From contig CP136069.1 in the NCBI GenBank assembly GCA_032622095.1, positions 88,250,958 to 88,314,957 on the forward strand: a stretch of 64,000 nt of DNA, read 5' to 3'. The stretch is from Siphonodentalium dalli. Its lineage: Eukaryota > Mollusca > Scaphopoda > Gadilida > Siphonodentaliidae. Positions 36,469 through 48,297 of the stretch are shown here, piece by piece. The stretch's first letter is position 1. Every line of letters starts with the position of its first letter. The notes under the pieces are model-generated. The model was not told where the DNA came from. It searched no databases and was given only the letters and a program-made list of their open reading frames with translations. A program made the translations under genes and the position numbers.

Positions 36469-37983
36469 TTGGACCTTTTAAATGGATTTTGGCAATGTCC
36501 AGTGAGGCGAGAAAATCGACCAAAGACGGCCTTCACAACACCATACGGCTTATATGAGTTCAATGTTCTCCCGTTTGGGTTATGTAACCTACCTAGCACA
36601 TTCGAGCACCTAATGGAGACTGTCCTAGCAGGGTTGCAGTTTGAACCGTGTCTCATCTACATAGATGACATTCTCATTTTCGCCACAAACTTTGATGAGA
36701 TGTGCAGCAGATTGAAGCAGGTCTTTGAACTACTGGAGCAAGCAAACCTCCGCCTGAAGCCTAGCAAATGTGCTCTTTTCAAAAGAGAAGTAAAGTACCT
36801 AGGACACATCGTCTCTTCGAATGGTGTGCTGACAGACCCTGCGAAGATTGAAGCCATACAAGAATGCCCACCACCGTGCAACACAACTGAAGTTCGCAGT
36901 TTTCTGGGCCTTTGTGGATATTACAGGCGTTATGTCCAAGATTTTGCAAAAGTGGCAGCACCGCTCCATAAGTTGACACAAAAGAATCATTGTTTCAAGT
37001 GGAACCCAGATTGCCAGCATGCCTTCGAACTGCTGAAAGGAAAGTTGACCAAGGCTCCAATACTTGCATATCCAGATCCGGCCAGCACTTTCATTTTGGA
37101 CACTGATGCAAGTCAGGACGGTATAGGTGCTGTACTTTCACAAGAAATCAACAACCAAGAGAAGGTGATAGCCTATGCAAGCAGGGTCTTAGCTAAATCT
37201 GAGAAAAATTATTGCACAACAAAGAAGGAATTGTTAGCTGTGGTTGCATTCGTCAAACACTTCAGAGCATATCTTTTAGGGAAGAAATTCTTAGTCAGGA
37301 GCGATCACAGTTCTTTGAAGTGGCTCTTCAACTTCATGAATCCATCTGGACAGATGGCAAGGTGGCTGGAGACTCTGGCTATGAATGAGTTTGAGATTAA
37401 ACATCGTCCTGGGAGAGCACAGTGTGGATGCACAGAAGATGGACCACGTCAGAAAGTTGCAGTGGTATCAGTTGAACAAACCCAGATAGCGGATATGCAG
37501 AACAAATGCCCGGAAATAGGAATGGTGAGAGGATGGATGGAAGGTGCTCAGAAACCAGAATGGAGTGAAGTGGCGCCAGAAAGTTACTTAGCAAAATGTT
37601 TGTGGGCAAGATGGAATGCCCTCATCCTGCAAGATGACATACTCTACCTGCGTGATGAGAAAGGTGGACATCAAGTGTATCGGATTGCGATGCCGGCCGT
37701 TGCTCACAAAGAGATGATTGCTAAAGCACACGATTTGCCCATGTCAGGACATCTGGGTATCACGAAGACACTAGAAAGACTCAAGTTACATTACTATTGG
37801 TCGGGAATGAAACGGGATGTCGTGGACTACGTGAAGACATGTACAACTTGTACACCAGTCAAATTACGGAAAAAGAGGAGCGAATTGGAAACGCACGCAT
37901 CTGGAGCACCAATGGAGCGACTTGGGATAGATATTATTGGCCCAATTAGGCCTGAAACCACAAGGGGAAAAAATATAACCTAG
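36469..37983 (+). pseudogene. RT palm, RNase H and integrase zinc-binding region
   Basis: A 504-codon frame. The RT catalytic YIDD motif is at 36658-36669 and is preceded by VLPFGL. The connection and RNase H follow (LDTDAS near 37098, then the KKELLAVV and RSDHSSLKW strings). After RNase H the HRPGRA region reads oddly, suggesting compensating indels near 37410-37470. The integrase HHCC zinc finger lies at about 37700-37860 (CTTC knuckle). The first integrase catalytic Asp (GIDIIGP) is at 37930-37932. The frame is lost in a run of six A at about 37969. Confidence 0.93.
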
Positions 37984-38747
37984 TAGTCATCGACTACTTT
38001 ACGAAATTCGCAGAAGCCTATGCTATGCCCGACATGGAGGCGAAGACAGTGGCGAGCCTACTATTGACAGAATTTGTACTGAGGTTTGGGCCACCTGCGC
38101 AGATACACAGTGATCAAGGCTCTCAGTTCGAGAGCAAGTTGTTCGCAGAATTATGTGCCTTGATGGGGATAGCAAAGACAAGATCCACGGCATATCATCC
38201 ACAATTTAATGGCCTCGTTGAAAGGATGAATAAGACCATCAAGTCAATGTTAACGGCTTACATCAAGGAAAATGACTGGGATACGATGTTACCTTTCGTG
38301 ATGAGCGCATACCGATCCACAACACAAGAATCAACAGGGAGTTCTCCGAATTATCTTATGTTTTGTCGTGAAACCTGGACCCCTTTGGATGTACAGTATG
38401 GAACACTGTGTCAAGAAGTATTTGCTGAAACCCAGGACTGGGTGGTGACCATGAGAAAGAAGATTACAGAAGCACACCGAGTTGTTCGAGATCACATGGC
38501 AGCAGCCATGAAAAGAGAGAAAAGAAATTACAAGGTACTGGGTAAGCAGCACTCTTCTGAATGTGGTGATTGGGTCTGGCTTTTCACGCCAATCAAGGAC
38601 AAGACGATACCAAAGAAATTTCAGACGTTTTGGAGTGGACCCTATGAAGTCATTACGACTATCACAGATATAACAATGGAAATAGAGCATCAGGAGTCTG
38701 GAAGAAAACATATTGTACACAGACAGACTCCGGCCATACTATCATAG
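37980..38747 (+). pseudogene. Integrase catalytic core and C-terminal domain
   Basis: The frame continues one base off from the preceding ORF. The second catalytic Asp (HSDQGSQ) is at 38112-38114 and the Glu (GLVERMN) at 38220-38222; 35 residues separate them, the DDE spacing expected of retroviral-type integrases. A GPY/F-like module (WSGPYEVI) lies near 38632. The natural C-terminus is in another frame from 38713. Confidence 0.93.
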
Positions 38748-38925
38748 ACCGCCAACAGAAGACGAGAGCCATGGTGAAGAAGTTGGAAATGATGTTATTT
38801 CATCAGATGAGGAAGACACAGCTGAAGAAGGAGGAGATAGACTGACAAGAGAAGGGTTTCAGTTACAAACTCGCTCTGGGAAAACCGTCCGAAGACCTAC
38901 TTACCTGGATCCTTATGAATGCTGA
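38713..38925 (+). pseudogene. Pol C-terminal tail
   Basis: Begins with the VHxDRLRPYY-type end of Gypsy integrases, then an acidic stretch (SSDEEDTAEEGG) and TRSGKTVRRPTYLDPYEC before TGA. It overlaps the preceding frame. 38926-39158 is non-coding. Confidence 0.8.
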
Positions 38926-39158
38926 GGGCATACCCACAGAAACCTGGGAAACACCAGTTGCTGTGAGATACTAGAAGACTTGTACAGGAGCTATACTCAT
39001 CATTTACCATTTCGCTGTTCATTACTTATCCATCATATTCAATTGTTGATAAGTTCCATGACATTCTGAGGGAGAATTCTGGGAAAAGATGAACTTGTGT
39101 TTGACTTTATTCAGAGGGAGGCACTTATTATTTCTGGATGCGGGACGCATTCCTGTGT

Positions 39159-39171
39159 GAGAAGGGGGAAG
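39159..39171 (+). promoter_or_regulatory. Polypurine tract
   Basis: GAGAAGGGGGAAG directly abuts the 3' LTR, the expected site of plus-strand priming. Confidence 0.9.
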
Positions 39172-39479
39172 TGTTGCGAGTACAGTTATGACGTCACGCA
39201 GGACGTCACGCCGGGCGGAAGCAGGATGACGACCGTCTTTCTGAGCTCTGACATTGAGGAGGACACACGGATTCTGTTTTATGTTAAAGTGCTGAAAGGA
39301 CGTTGTGACGTGACTCTTGTGTGTTTCTTCTTGTATTTCTGTATTTCCTGGATTAAGATACGGTTAAGTATATTTTGTATATATTATTCAGAGTTGTCTC
39401 ATGCAGCCCCTAATGAGGGACCGGGCCAATTTTCATGGTATGTCCGCTAATTAGTGCCAAAAGGGTTTGGGACGCTACA
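39172..39479 (+). repeat. 3' LTR (308 bp)
   Basis: Starts TGTTGCGAGTAC and ends GACGCTACA. It keeps the intact TGACGTCA that is TGACATCA in the 5' copy. TATA duplication follows at 39480-39483. Confidence 0.93.
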
Positions 39480-39541
39480 TATATTCCCTGGCCAATGGCG
39501 ATTTGGTAATCCGTACAGTTTACTCTTTCCTATTTCGTGAG

Positions 39542-39852
39542 GACTGGTGTCTGTTCAATTGTAACTCAGAAATATTACCACGTGCTCACCAGTATTGAGC
39601 AATGGCATAATATATTTCATTGTTTTGACAATGTTGTCTCTTTGATTGTATTGATGATCTCTTTGGTTGCATGTGACATACAAGCGACTGGTGTCTGTTC
39701 AATTGTAACTCGGAAATATTACCACGTGCTCACCAGTATTGAGCAATGACATAATATATTTCATTGTTTTGACAATGTTGTCTCTTTGATTGTATTGATG
39801 ATCTCTTTGGTTGCATGTGACACACAACGCTTGTGTGTCACATGCAACCAAA
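39542..39852 (+). repeat. 144-bp tandem duplication plus hairpin
   Basis: Two near-identical copies start with GACTGGTGTCTGTTC at 39542 and 39686. The second runs into a perfect hairpin, TTGGTTGCATGTGACACACAA, its inverse following three bases later (to 39852). Confidence 0.85.
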
Positions 39853-40014
39853 AATGGTATTACCATTATGGGTTTAAAACACTCCAGTTCATAACCTTTG
39901 TTGCTACGACTTCTACGACAATCGTTGTTATCCCAAACATTACTGTTTTGCATTTTAATAAACCATTGAGAAAACTTAACCAAGATCATGGGGTGCGCAA
40001 TTTTTTGCAAGACA

Positions 40015-40221
40015 CCCTTTCAGTGCCAAGTCCGATTTTTGTATCAACCCATATTTCCTTGATCATTTTTCAAATTTATTGATTATAATAATGTGATACA
40101 TTGTTGGAAAGAGCTCTAAGTGCTCTTTCCATCAGTGTATCACATTTTTATAATCAATAAATTTGAAAAATGATCAAGAAAATATGGGTTGATACAAAAT
40201 TCGGACTTGGCACTGAAAGGG
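40015..40221. mobile_element. piggyBac-type MITE, P1 family, full palindrome
   Basis: CCCTTTCAGTGCCAAGTCCG at the left and its inverse at the right. The arms pair nearly throughout, centred on GAGCTCTAAGTGCTC. TTAA follows at the right (40222-40225); the left flank is GACA, so that side has mutated or was altered. Confidence 0.72.
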
Positions 40222-40462
40222 TTAAATTCCAGGTGCGCTATGGTGCACAGGAGCAATTGTGCACCTCTAAATTGAAGGACTATATATCATGCTGGTCGGG
40301 TGGATGGTTTATGGCCTACCAGGTTATAACCGTTTGTGCCTTGGCCAGTTTTCTGACCAACCATGTTAAACGGTTATTAAGAGTGAACAAATTTAGGAGG
40401 TTAATATTTCTTTTGCTTTTGCATCAGAATGATTCAAGCATGAGAACAATATGGAAACTTAC

Positions 40463-40617
40463 CAGGGTTGAAGCATTTGGTGACATCGAATCTCATCACA
40501 TTATATAAGTAGTCTTTGTTAGCCAACATTAAGTCTCTGTGATCTTTTTCTGAACAACTTTCATCAGTTTCATATTGTATTGATGATTTAACACACTCTT
40601 CAAATGGACCATAATAC
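40463..40617 (-). CDS. Exon B2: second half of six-Cys domain 2
   Basis: The acceptor is TTCATTTTATTTAAG. One leading G completes Gln with the CA of A2. Fifty-one codons have spacing C-x12-C-x26-C, ending Cys-Phe-Asn-Pro then G before a perfect GTAAGT donor (phase 1). Same length (155 bp) as B1 and B3. The next exon, L2, lies 11.4 kb away beyond the LTR retrotransposon. Confidence 0.82.
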
Positions 40618-41062
40618 CTTAAATAAAATGAATTATTATCCATCCCTTAACTAACACTATTTCTGATTGGGCAAAAGCCGACACTATTTCTGATTGGGCA
40701 AAAGCCGCCACGTGATAATCTGGAAAAAGTCAAATTGTACTCCCGAATGTCATATTGGACTACCAAGTGTGCAATATCACTTTTTTATCAGGACTCGTGA
40801 TGTCACGAATTAACTATTGCGAAATGAATCAGAGAAATTGTGATGTGCGCACAACACTGGTGGATTTAGCAGACGTTTGACTTCCGCATTTAGTTTTTTT
40901 CTATTTCCATGTTTACTGTTCCTAATAATGCTTTCTGATGATCAAATACAGGCTTTTATAGAGAATTAAGTGCCGACAAAATACCAAAAGTAACCACTAA
41001 AGTTTTATTCCCAAAATTTGGATAAATGTACAGATGGATAATAAAAATGTCGATCATTATAC

Positions 41063-41186
41063 AATGTTGTGTACAGTTGTGGTGAAAAGTCATATTGGAC
41101 TCAACACTGTGTCTCTCGTCCAATATGACTTTTCACCACAACCTGGACTCGTAAAAGAAAAACACATACTGTACACAACATTGAAT
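41063..41186. repeat. Imperfect hairpin
   Basis: CAATGTTGTGTACAGTTGTG and GAAAAGTCATATTGGAC on the left arm are repeated inverted on the right with a short gap. It lies 130 bp left of the 5.2-kb element. Confidence 0.7.
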
Positions 41187-42869
41187 AATAACTTTATAGT
41201 ACAGACATTTATGCTTCAAATGCCACATTCGTATCGTAATTTTGAATTGTGTACATTTACGGTGAATGTCGCATCTTTTTTACCTGAATATATAGCCCAG
41301 AATATAGGTGCGCCTTAGGGAGCGTCTCAAAAGTCTTTGCGGAATCCGCAAATATTTTCCGAAACGTCGAGATTTCCGCAACGCTATCGTCTGAATTTTT
41401 CCGCAAATGTTCCGAAAAACGCCATGAGTTTTCCGCAAAATTACCGAAAAGTTACATAAAGATTTCCGCAAACGCCATGAGTTTTCCGCAAAAATTACCG
41501 AACGTTAAATTGAGTTTTCCGCAAAAATTACCGAAACGTTAAATAAAGAATTCCGCAAACATTCCGCTATTTTCCGCAAAGTCCGTAACGTCGACATTGC
41601 GAAAAGTAACTTTCCGAAAAAGTTGAAAATTCATGATTGGGGACTGGACTCCTCGTCGGAAGTAAATTTCGCCGGAATGGACATTTCGCCGAAAGTCATT
41701 TTCGATGGAGTGACAGTTCGCCGGAATATTATAATCCCGTAATTAGTCATTAGTGAAGACTGATTGACACAGGTATTATAATCCTGCGAACTGCTAATTA
41801 GTCATTAGTGAAGACTGTTTGACATAGGTACTATGAAAACAAACTTCGGGCTTCCTTCCTGGCACGTGTGATTATTACCATCATTTGTGTTTTACCGACA
41901 ATACTGTTAGGCTACCTGAGGTGTGTTCATATTACAATTCACCCGAAGCCATTCTTCCTTCCTAGCACGTGTGATTATTACCATCATTTGTGTTTTACCG
42001 ACAATACTGTTACCTGAGGTGTGTTCATATTACATATTACAATTCACCCGAAGCCATTGGTGATCCGAAAAGTAAGTGGCCTATAGGCCTATGTTGTTTT
42101 AGCGGTGGTGATCCGTATAGTAACTAGGTTGTTTTAGCGACTTTCATATGGTATATATATCACTGGCTTTACAACATTTACCATATCCACCCAAGATGGA
42201 TAGAACTACGAATGTTGAGTTGTGTAGGCTATTGCTTGTCATAAAACTGTGTATGCGCACAATAATGCAATAACTTGCGATAAATGTCAGAAATTTTCAA
42301 TTGTCCCACAATACACCCACATATAAGTAAATTTATTTCGTCTATTCCGGCGAAAAGTCGTATATCTCGGCGAAATGTCTTAAATTACGGCGAATAGTCC
42401 CGACCTTCGGTGAAGTTGTCGTCAGTTTCCGGCGAACTGTCCCAAATCTCGGCGAAGTGTCCGGAAAATTGTTGCGGCGAAATATACTTCCGCAAATCGT
42501 CACGTCGCAATTAAATCTCGAGACAAGACGCATCACAAACGGGAACCTGACACACAAGGCATTAAAGGGATTGTTAATCAGCACTGTAAATATAATTGCT
42601 CGAATCAACAAACAAACGTGCTATATTTTAATATGATCATTCAACACACTGTATCCACAGTTTTATAAACTCTTCTATCATTACGATAGTTTTATCAGAA
42701 TAGTTTCACTATTATCATTTATATACCCAATATACTGGGGTGCTTCTCACCTAAATGAGGGATTTCCATAACAAGCAATTAGCTACCACGCTGGACAAAA
42801 CAAGTGTCCACTTAACCGCGGTGCGGTTTGTGTTTCCACCGCGGCCGAACTGCAACAACATCGCGGCCA

Positions 42870-43025
42870 CACCGGCTAACTGCAGTTAATGGTCCGCGGT
42901 TTAATTGCCGTTCGGCCGCGATGTAGGCCTATACTTGCCGTCCGGCCGCGGTATACTTGCCGTTCGACCGCGGTATACTTGCCATTCGACCGCGGTATAC
43001 TTGCCTTTCGGTCACAGTGTACTTG
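42870..43025 (+). repeat. Minisatellite, CCGCGGTATACTTGCCGTTCG unit
   Basis: About five imperfect units of 22-24 bp within the 5.2-kb element, much richer in G+C than the surroundings. Confidence 0.75.
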
Positions 43026-43384
43026 CCGTTTTTAGAATGTGTTGAAAAACACAAAGAGGGCACTATAAATGTGGTTTGATTGAGCCCATTGTTTAGCCAG
43101 ACGATCTATTCAGTGTGTTGGCGATCTGCTACGTCAGGCGACAAGGTGTGATAATCTTATAAGTATATAGTCGACGTCCTACCGGTATACTAAATTAAAT
43201 TACACTAATTTAAACTATAATTATTTGGTTTGAAATTACATTGACTACATCCGTCCATGTGGGCCTCCTTTTGGAATTTACTGCCAGCCAGAATTTTCTT
43301 CACAATAAAAAATAAAGAGCGTTTGTGCGTGGTAAGGTATGTTTCGCCCGCGAACATTTTATGAACCAAAGGGGCTTGTTACAT

Positions 43385-43745
43385 GAGCCGGGACAACTCG
43401 GCTAGCCGAGTCAACTCGGTCTGCCAAGACAACTCGGTCTGCCAGGACAACTCGGTCGCGCTGTTAAATGAGTCGAGACAACTCGGTCAACCGGGACAAC
43501 TCGGTTGACGTGCACAAAACTAGCTGTCAATCACCGAGTCACGGCGTAATGTGGGTGGTCATTAGACGTCACTCACATGACGCGAACATTCTATTGGCTG
43601 ACGTCATGAAAGTAACAACGAATCGTGTAACGTTCCATATCTAGCCGGGATGACTCGCTGTTAGCATAGACTAAAAATCCTTCCTTCATCTATGCTGTTA
43701 CATGGACCAAGTTGTCCCGGCTAACAGAGATGTCCCGGCTATTCA
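43385..43745. repeat. ACAACTCGG repeat block
   Basis: Repeated GGGACAACTCGG / GACAACTCGGTCTGCC units at 43385-43505. Inverted relatives (GTTGTCCCGGCTAACAG) lie near 43700-43740, so this may be a small nested inverted-repeat element. Confidence 0.5.
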
Positions 43746-44180
43746 ATTCAATTAAGTTTATTCTGGTCGTCAATTATAGACATTACAGAAGAGTTGTATA
43801 CATAAATACAATATATATGATTTCGGGAGTTAAATAGAGCGGCTAATTATAAGTGTTTGGTCTCTGATAGAAGTCGGGTTTCAGATATTTTATTCTTAGT
43901 TTGCTAAGTTCCCTACAATTCAGTACCATGTGGTATTCATGGCCGATTTCAAGATTACAGAGAGTGCAGATTCTGTCCGAATAATCCGTAGGCCTATTCG
44001 TCCAAGCGCCGAGTTCTTTTTGGCAGTTTGTGGTTTCTAGTGCGGAAAGCTAAATTATTGTGAACTTCTCTATTATCATCAGGGGATATAGGTAATTCTC
44101 TCGTTCAAATTTGACTTTATAATCCTGCAAAATGCGAATCTGCTTGTACAGCGTAAACCGGAACACAGCACCCAGCGCGC
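43742..44180 (-). pseudogene. 3' end of a non-LTR retrotransposon (LINE)
   Basis: On the minus strand, broken frames give a FERENYL-like segment, then GAWTNRPTDYSDRICTLCNL and a downstream H-x4-C. This is the C-terminal C-x2-C-x8-H-x4-C motif of many LINE reverse transcriptases. The element ends AATAAACTTAATTGAATTGA, a tail type common in invertebrate LINEs. Only the tail is present, with at least one frameshift and one stop. Confidence 0.7.
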
Positions 44181-46744
44181 GGTGTATTATGGGAATTGGT
44201 GAAATCGAGCATTGTTGACCACCATTCTTGAATGTGTGTTCAAATCTTTTCAATAGTTACTATAAAGACAAAGTCGCGGGGCATCGTGCCAGTGGACTTT
44301 TGATTAAACTTGAATGAGAATATCGCCGAGAAAGTGACATACAATCATGTTCACTCAAACAACGGTATACGATGTAGCAAACCATGTTCATTGCTACACA
44401 GTCCTCGTGCTGACGTAATTCGCGTGCACCTGGCATTTGAGAGATACAGATGCGCGCAAAAATAACGGCGATTAACAAGTTCCCAATCAGGGGTTTTATT
44501 CACTTTTTTTGTGGCAATGTTCGTATGATTACTACTGTAAATGGGCATATAATAGGTTTACCTCTTAATGATATAAATATATGAATAATTTGATATAGGT
44601 CATCAACTGACCACATTGGTAATCTTTATTGTCTTGTCAAAGTTACCCATGTGTGTCAGTGTATGACCTGCTTATACTGAGATTTGTACTTAATTTCTAC
44701 CCATGCCGTTTCTGACGGAATTATTAATTGAAGGTCACATTAATTTTCGCAGTTGAATTCACACATGTCCAGAAAAAAAGTGGTCGGATTAATTTGAATG
44801 GACATGTCTTCCAATGCAAATCGCCTGAGTAAACGTTACAGTTGCAAATATAGTTGGTCTGACTTAATAATGCAGTATTGGGAACAATACGTAATTATCT
44901 GGCTGAAGATACATTTATAGAATGTTGGGTCTATTTTTCAATTTAAAAAAAATCAAGTGTAGCCGTATTAAAGAAAACAACATTCATTTACAGCTACTTA
45001 TAACTAGTAGCCCATATAGGCATATGCACGTGTACACTTGTCAGTTAAATATGACTACTTCGCGTATAACCTTTGCACTGGAGATTTGTATCGAAATTTC
45101 CTGCGCTCTTTTAATTTTTTCTATCCATCAGGATTCATGAAAAAACTAGGGAACGCTCTTTATTAAATTGTTAGGAGTAAAGCCGAATTAAAGCCGGGAC
45201 CTAATGTATCTAAAATGTAATATGCAAATAAGTGTTTCGGAAGATAAAAAAAATATGTCATTCTATGGCGATAACTAGATTCGAAAATTGGCAGTATTAT
45301 ATACTATTACGACTGTATTAGGTTCCCCTACTTGCGAAAAGTTGGGGGGGTCCACAATAGGCAACATATATCATATATTTAAGTGAAATATAAAGGATGC
45401 ATGCAGTCACACCTCATCGCATATTCTGGTCGTTAGCTAACGAAAACGGAATCCACAAAAGACATGCACTTTGCATGGGCAGAGCTCGATTTAACCAATC
45501 AGTGGTAACTCCATTCAGACTGAGATAGAGGCCGGGTGGGAACAATACCTGAAATACTATGATTGACGTCGGTGTTTGTTTGTTGTCTAACCAATCGCAA
45601 TGCGACTATTAATGAAAGAAGTCAGTAGGCCTACACGCATTGCACGGACTTCAATGGGGAGGACAGTGTTGACATTGCAAACAGTGTCAAACTGACATCA
45701 TTGCTATAATTAACTAGGTCAGCCGTGAACTTTTCCAGTGTCATGGAACTTGTTATACATGTAGCGATAATTGCGCACTCTCGTGTCAAATATATATGAG
45801 TACATGTCAGGAGGTTTATATAGGGTACCGTACTCACTCCCTGCATGCCATATATATACATGATTCGTGCTTGTGAATTAAAACACGTTTTGACTAGATA
45901 GCTGTGGCAATGAATGCTTGATGAAGCCATACCAAGATTCGTCAAGGAAAAGTGTTTTAATTGCTGTATTGTTTTTATTAAGTTAATAAACACTGTAAAC
46001 CTAATAAATAAACGAACCCAATAGCAATAGACCTATATACTCTAGTATGCGGTGATGTTTACGATTTTACCGGCCCGACACCCATGAATATATTCCGCAA
46101 ATTTTCCGGAACGAGGTCCGCATGCATTCAAATTCCGATAACGTTAGGGTGAATTCCGCAATTATTTCCGCAAATTCCGAAAGAGGAAACTAAAATTCCG
46201 ATAACGTTGGGGTGAATTCCGCAATTATTTCCGCAAATTCCGAAAGAGGAAACTAAAATTCCAATAACGTTGGGTTGAATTCCGCAATTATTTCCGCAAA
46301 TTCCGAAAACGTCGGACGTATTCCGAAAAAAATCCGCAAACGTCGTCTTCTTTTCCGCAAACCTTAGCGCTATTTTCCGAAAGAAGGAACGTAATTACCG
46401 AAAAATTTCCGCAAACAGTTTTCCGCAAAGTGTTCATAACGTCATTTGTTTTCGGAAAATACTTTCGGAATTCCGCAAAGACTTTTGAGACGCTCCCTTA
46501 TTTCGGGTAGGTAGGATTTACGCCATCCATATCAATAAAAGAAGTCAAAATTCTGGTGGCGATGCCAATAAATTGAAAAAATGACTGTCCAAGTTTTCAA
46601 ATAAAATTACTTAGGTTTGGCTTTGTGTAAGACTTTTCTAATAACATCAGACCTAAGCCCTAATTCAATTGATAACATGACAAATTAAATAATATACTGT
46701 CAATGGTCATTTCATGGGAATGTGAATTCATGGATTGAGGATGG

Positions 46745-47000
46745 TACAGTAATGCCCTAAGTAATCGACCCCTTAACCACAGCAAAATTATGGGTAACTT
46801 TTCAGGATTTAGTCAGAAATATGGCTTGTTGCCATTCATCGGAAAGCTCTCCCAGAGAGCTTTCCGATGAATGGCAACAAGCCATATTTCCTAGAGAGCT
46901 TTCCGATGAATTGAAACAAGCCATATTTCGGACTAAATCCTGAAAAGTTACCCATAATTCTGCTGTGGTTAAGGGGTCGATTACTTAGGGCATTACTGTA
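46745..47000. mobile_element. mariner-type palindromic MITE, full copy with arm duplication
   Basis: TA-flanked CAGTAATGCCCTAAGTAATC at the left, inverse at the right. The right arm carries an extra copy of GAGAGCTTTCCGATGAAT at about 46895-46913, an internal duplication not seen in other copies. Confidence 0.78.
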
Positions 47001-47040
47001 TTTGTCCACCTCAACAGGTCCGACATTACCAGCTTTATAA

Positions 47041-47264
47041 CCCTTTCTATAATAATACTCATGGTTGAGTAATCCTTTAGGAAATGTTCAGATAATAAGT
47101 TCAACAAATGTTCCACATTTCCCTCCAATTAATATAGGACTCCTTCTGTACATAATATCAGTTGTCTGCTTAAATATACTAAAAAACCCTCTGGATAAAT
47201 AAATAGACCATTCCAATGTATAATTGTATAACTGAATAAGAGAATCCATTTAGTAGAGTAAGAA
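47041..47264. mobile_element. piggyBac-type MITE, R3 family, copy
   Basis: Starts CCCTTTCTATAATAATACTC after ATAA (a likely mutated TTAA). It shares the CTTTAGGAAATGTTCAGATA body and ends near TTAA at 47265-47268. Confidence 0.6.
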
Positions 47265-47757
47265 TTAAGTAGTCATTAGTAGTATAGAACTTGACATACA
47301 AGTTGTCAGGCACTGATAGGGCATCAGTCAATCACAGTGCTAATTGATACCAGTTTTATATCACATACCCACAAGAGACTTATAACAAAGTTTTATATAA
47401 TGTGTGTGTGTATGGGTGTGTGTGTGTGTGAGATAAATCCATCATATCTAATTACCTTTGTTTACCCAAAATATTATTGAAAGGTCAGAATACATAGGAT
47501 ATAAACAATAAATGATCTATTGATTTGATTGGTTATGTTTCATTCCCTGTTTTGTACCAACCATTTTATGACATGGTGAAAAGAAACATAACGCCCATTA
47601 TTATGTCATCCTCAATTGCTGCACATATAGTTCTGGTGTTAAATATCTTGTTGGCACTTGATTCCTGGGTTTGGCTAATTAAAAAATAATAGATCCCAAT
47701 AAAACAAAATTATTTTACAATAAACAATTTTGTCTGTGATAATAATAATATACATAC

Positions 47758-47851
47758 TGGCAGTTAGTGAAAAATTGAATGTTCTCAATATGTTGCTGGC
47801 AGTTTCTTGCAACTATATGGAAAGTCCTTGGGAAGTCATTACAAATAGAAC
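47758..47851 (-). CDS. Exon A2: first half of six-Cys domain 2
   Basis: The acceptor is GCTTACTTTTCAG. The leading GT completes a codon (Gly if joined to B1). Thirty codons begin Ser-Ile-Cys with spacing C-x13-C-x12-C, and the exon ends in phase 2 (CA) before a strong GTATGT donor. It is phase-compatible with B1 upstream, which is the argument for one four-domain gene. If T1 ends a separate gene, a first exon should exist between 47.9 and 50.3 kb, but none was seen there. Confidence 0.8.
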
Positions 47852-48297
47852 CTGAAAAGTAAGCAATTATACACCAATTTATCCTTCGCTCACTACCTCT
47901 ATTGCCTACATAAAGCCTGGTACTACTTTTATGACGTAATTTTATATGCAAATTGCGCAGGTAACTAGGGAATCAACCGGCCTTAATGACGTCATTGTGA
48001 TTTCAGAACGTTTTTATCGTGCATAATTCACTAAAATAATTCGTAAAATGATATATGTTTTAGCTCTAAAACATCTATAAATCATCAGAACAAGGTCTGC
48101 TTATAATAAACGTAAAAAGGCCAACAAACTGTTTCGCCCTAAGCTGGACTCCGGTTTTCCCACGTCATGAATGCTAATTGGTTTGCTTGACCTAATAAAT
48201 ATAATGGCGTCATCGAAGTAACGAATGTAGAACTGAGGAAAATGATCCTCACAAAAGGCAAGTGATCCCTAAAATTGGAACTTCAGCTTCATTTATC

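Larger units (their letters stand above)
32653..39479 (+). mobile_element. Ty3/Gypsy LTR retrotransposon, decayed
   Basis: 6.8-kb element in the intron between B2 and L2, opposite to the host gene. Two LTRs of about 309 bp are about 96% identical (11 substitutions and one indel by eye), with TATA duplications outside. Order is LTR, leader with 30-bp repeats, gag, CCHC knuckle, protease, RT, RNase H, integrase, purine tract, LTR: the Ty3/Gypsy order. No envelope-like ORF after pol. Multiple in-frame stops and frameshifts make this copy non-coding as it stands. Clade not determined. Confidence 0.95.
41318..46497. mobile_element. PIF/Harbinger-type element 2 (5.2 kb), no transposase
   Basis: Long terminal inverted repeats begin GGGAGCGTCTCAAAAGTCTT at both ends, with TTA on each side (41315-41317, 46498-46500). 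Subterminal arrays of TTCCGCAAA, ACCGAAA and ATAACGTTGGG motifs occupy about 41330-41640 and 46080-46480. Inside lie an inverted-repeat unit rich in GGCGAA (about 41650-42500), GC-rich minisatellites (42870-43510), a LINE tail (43742-44180) and AT-rich filler. No transposase or Myb-like gene found. It fills most of the A2-B2 intron. Confidence 0.78.

Noticed and set aside
38926-39158. Possible envelope gene after pol
   Set aside because: No open frame of useful length between the pol stop and the polypurine tract.
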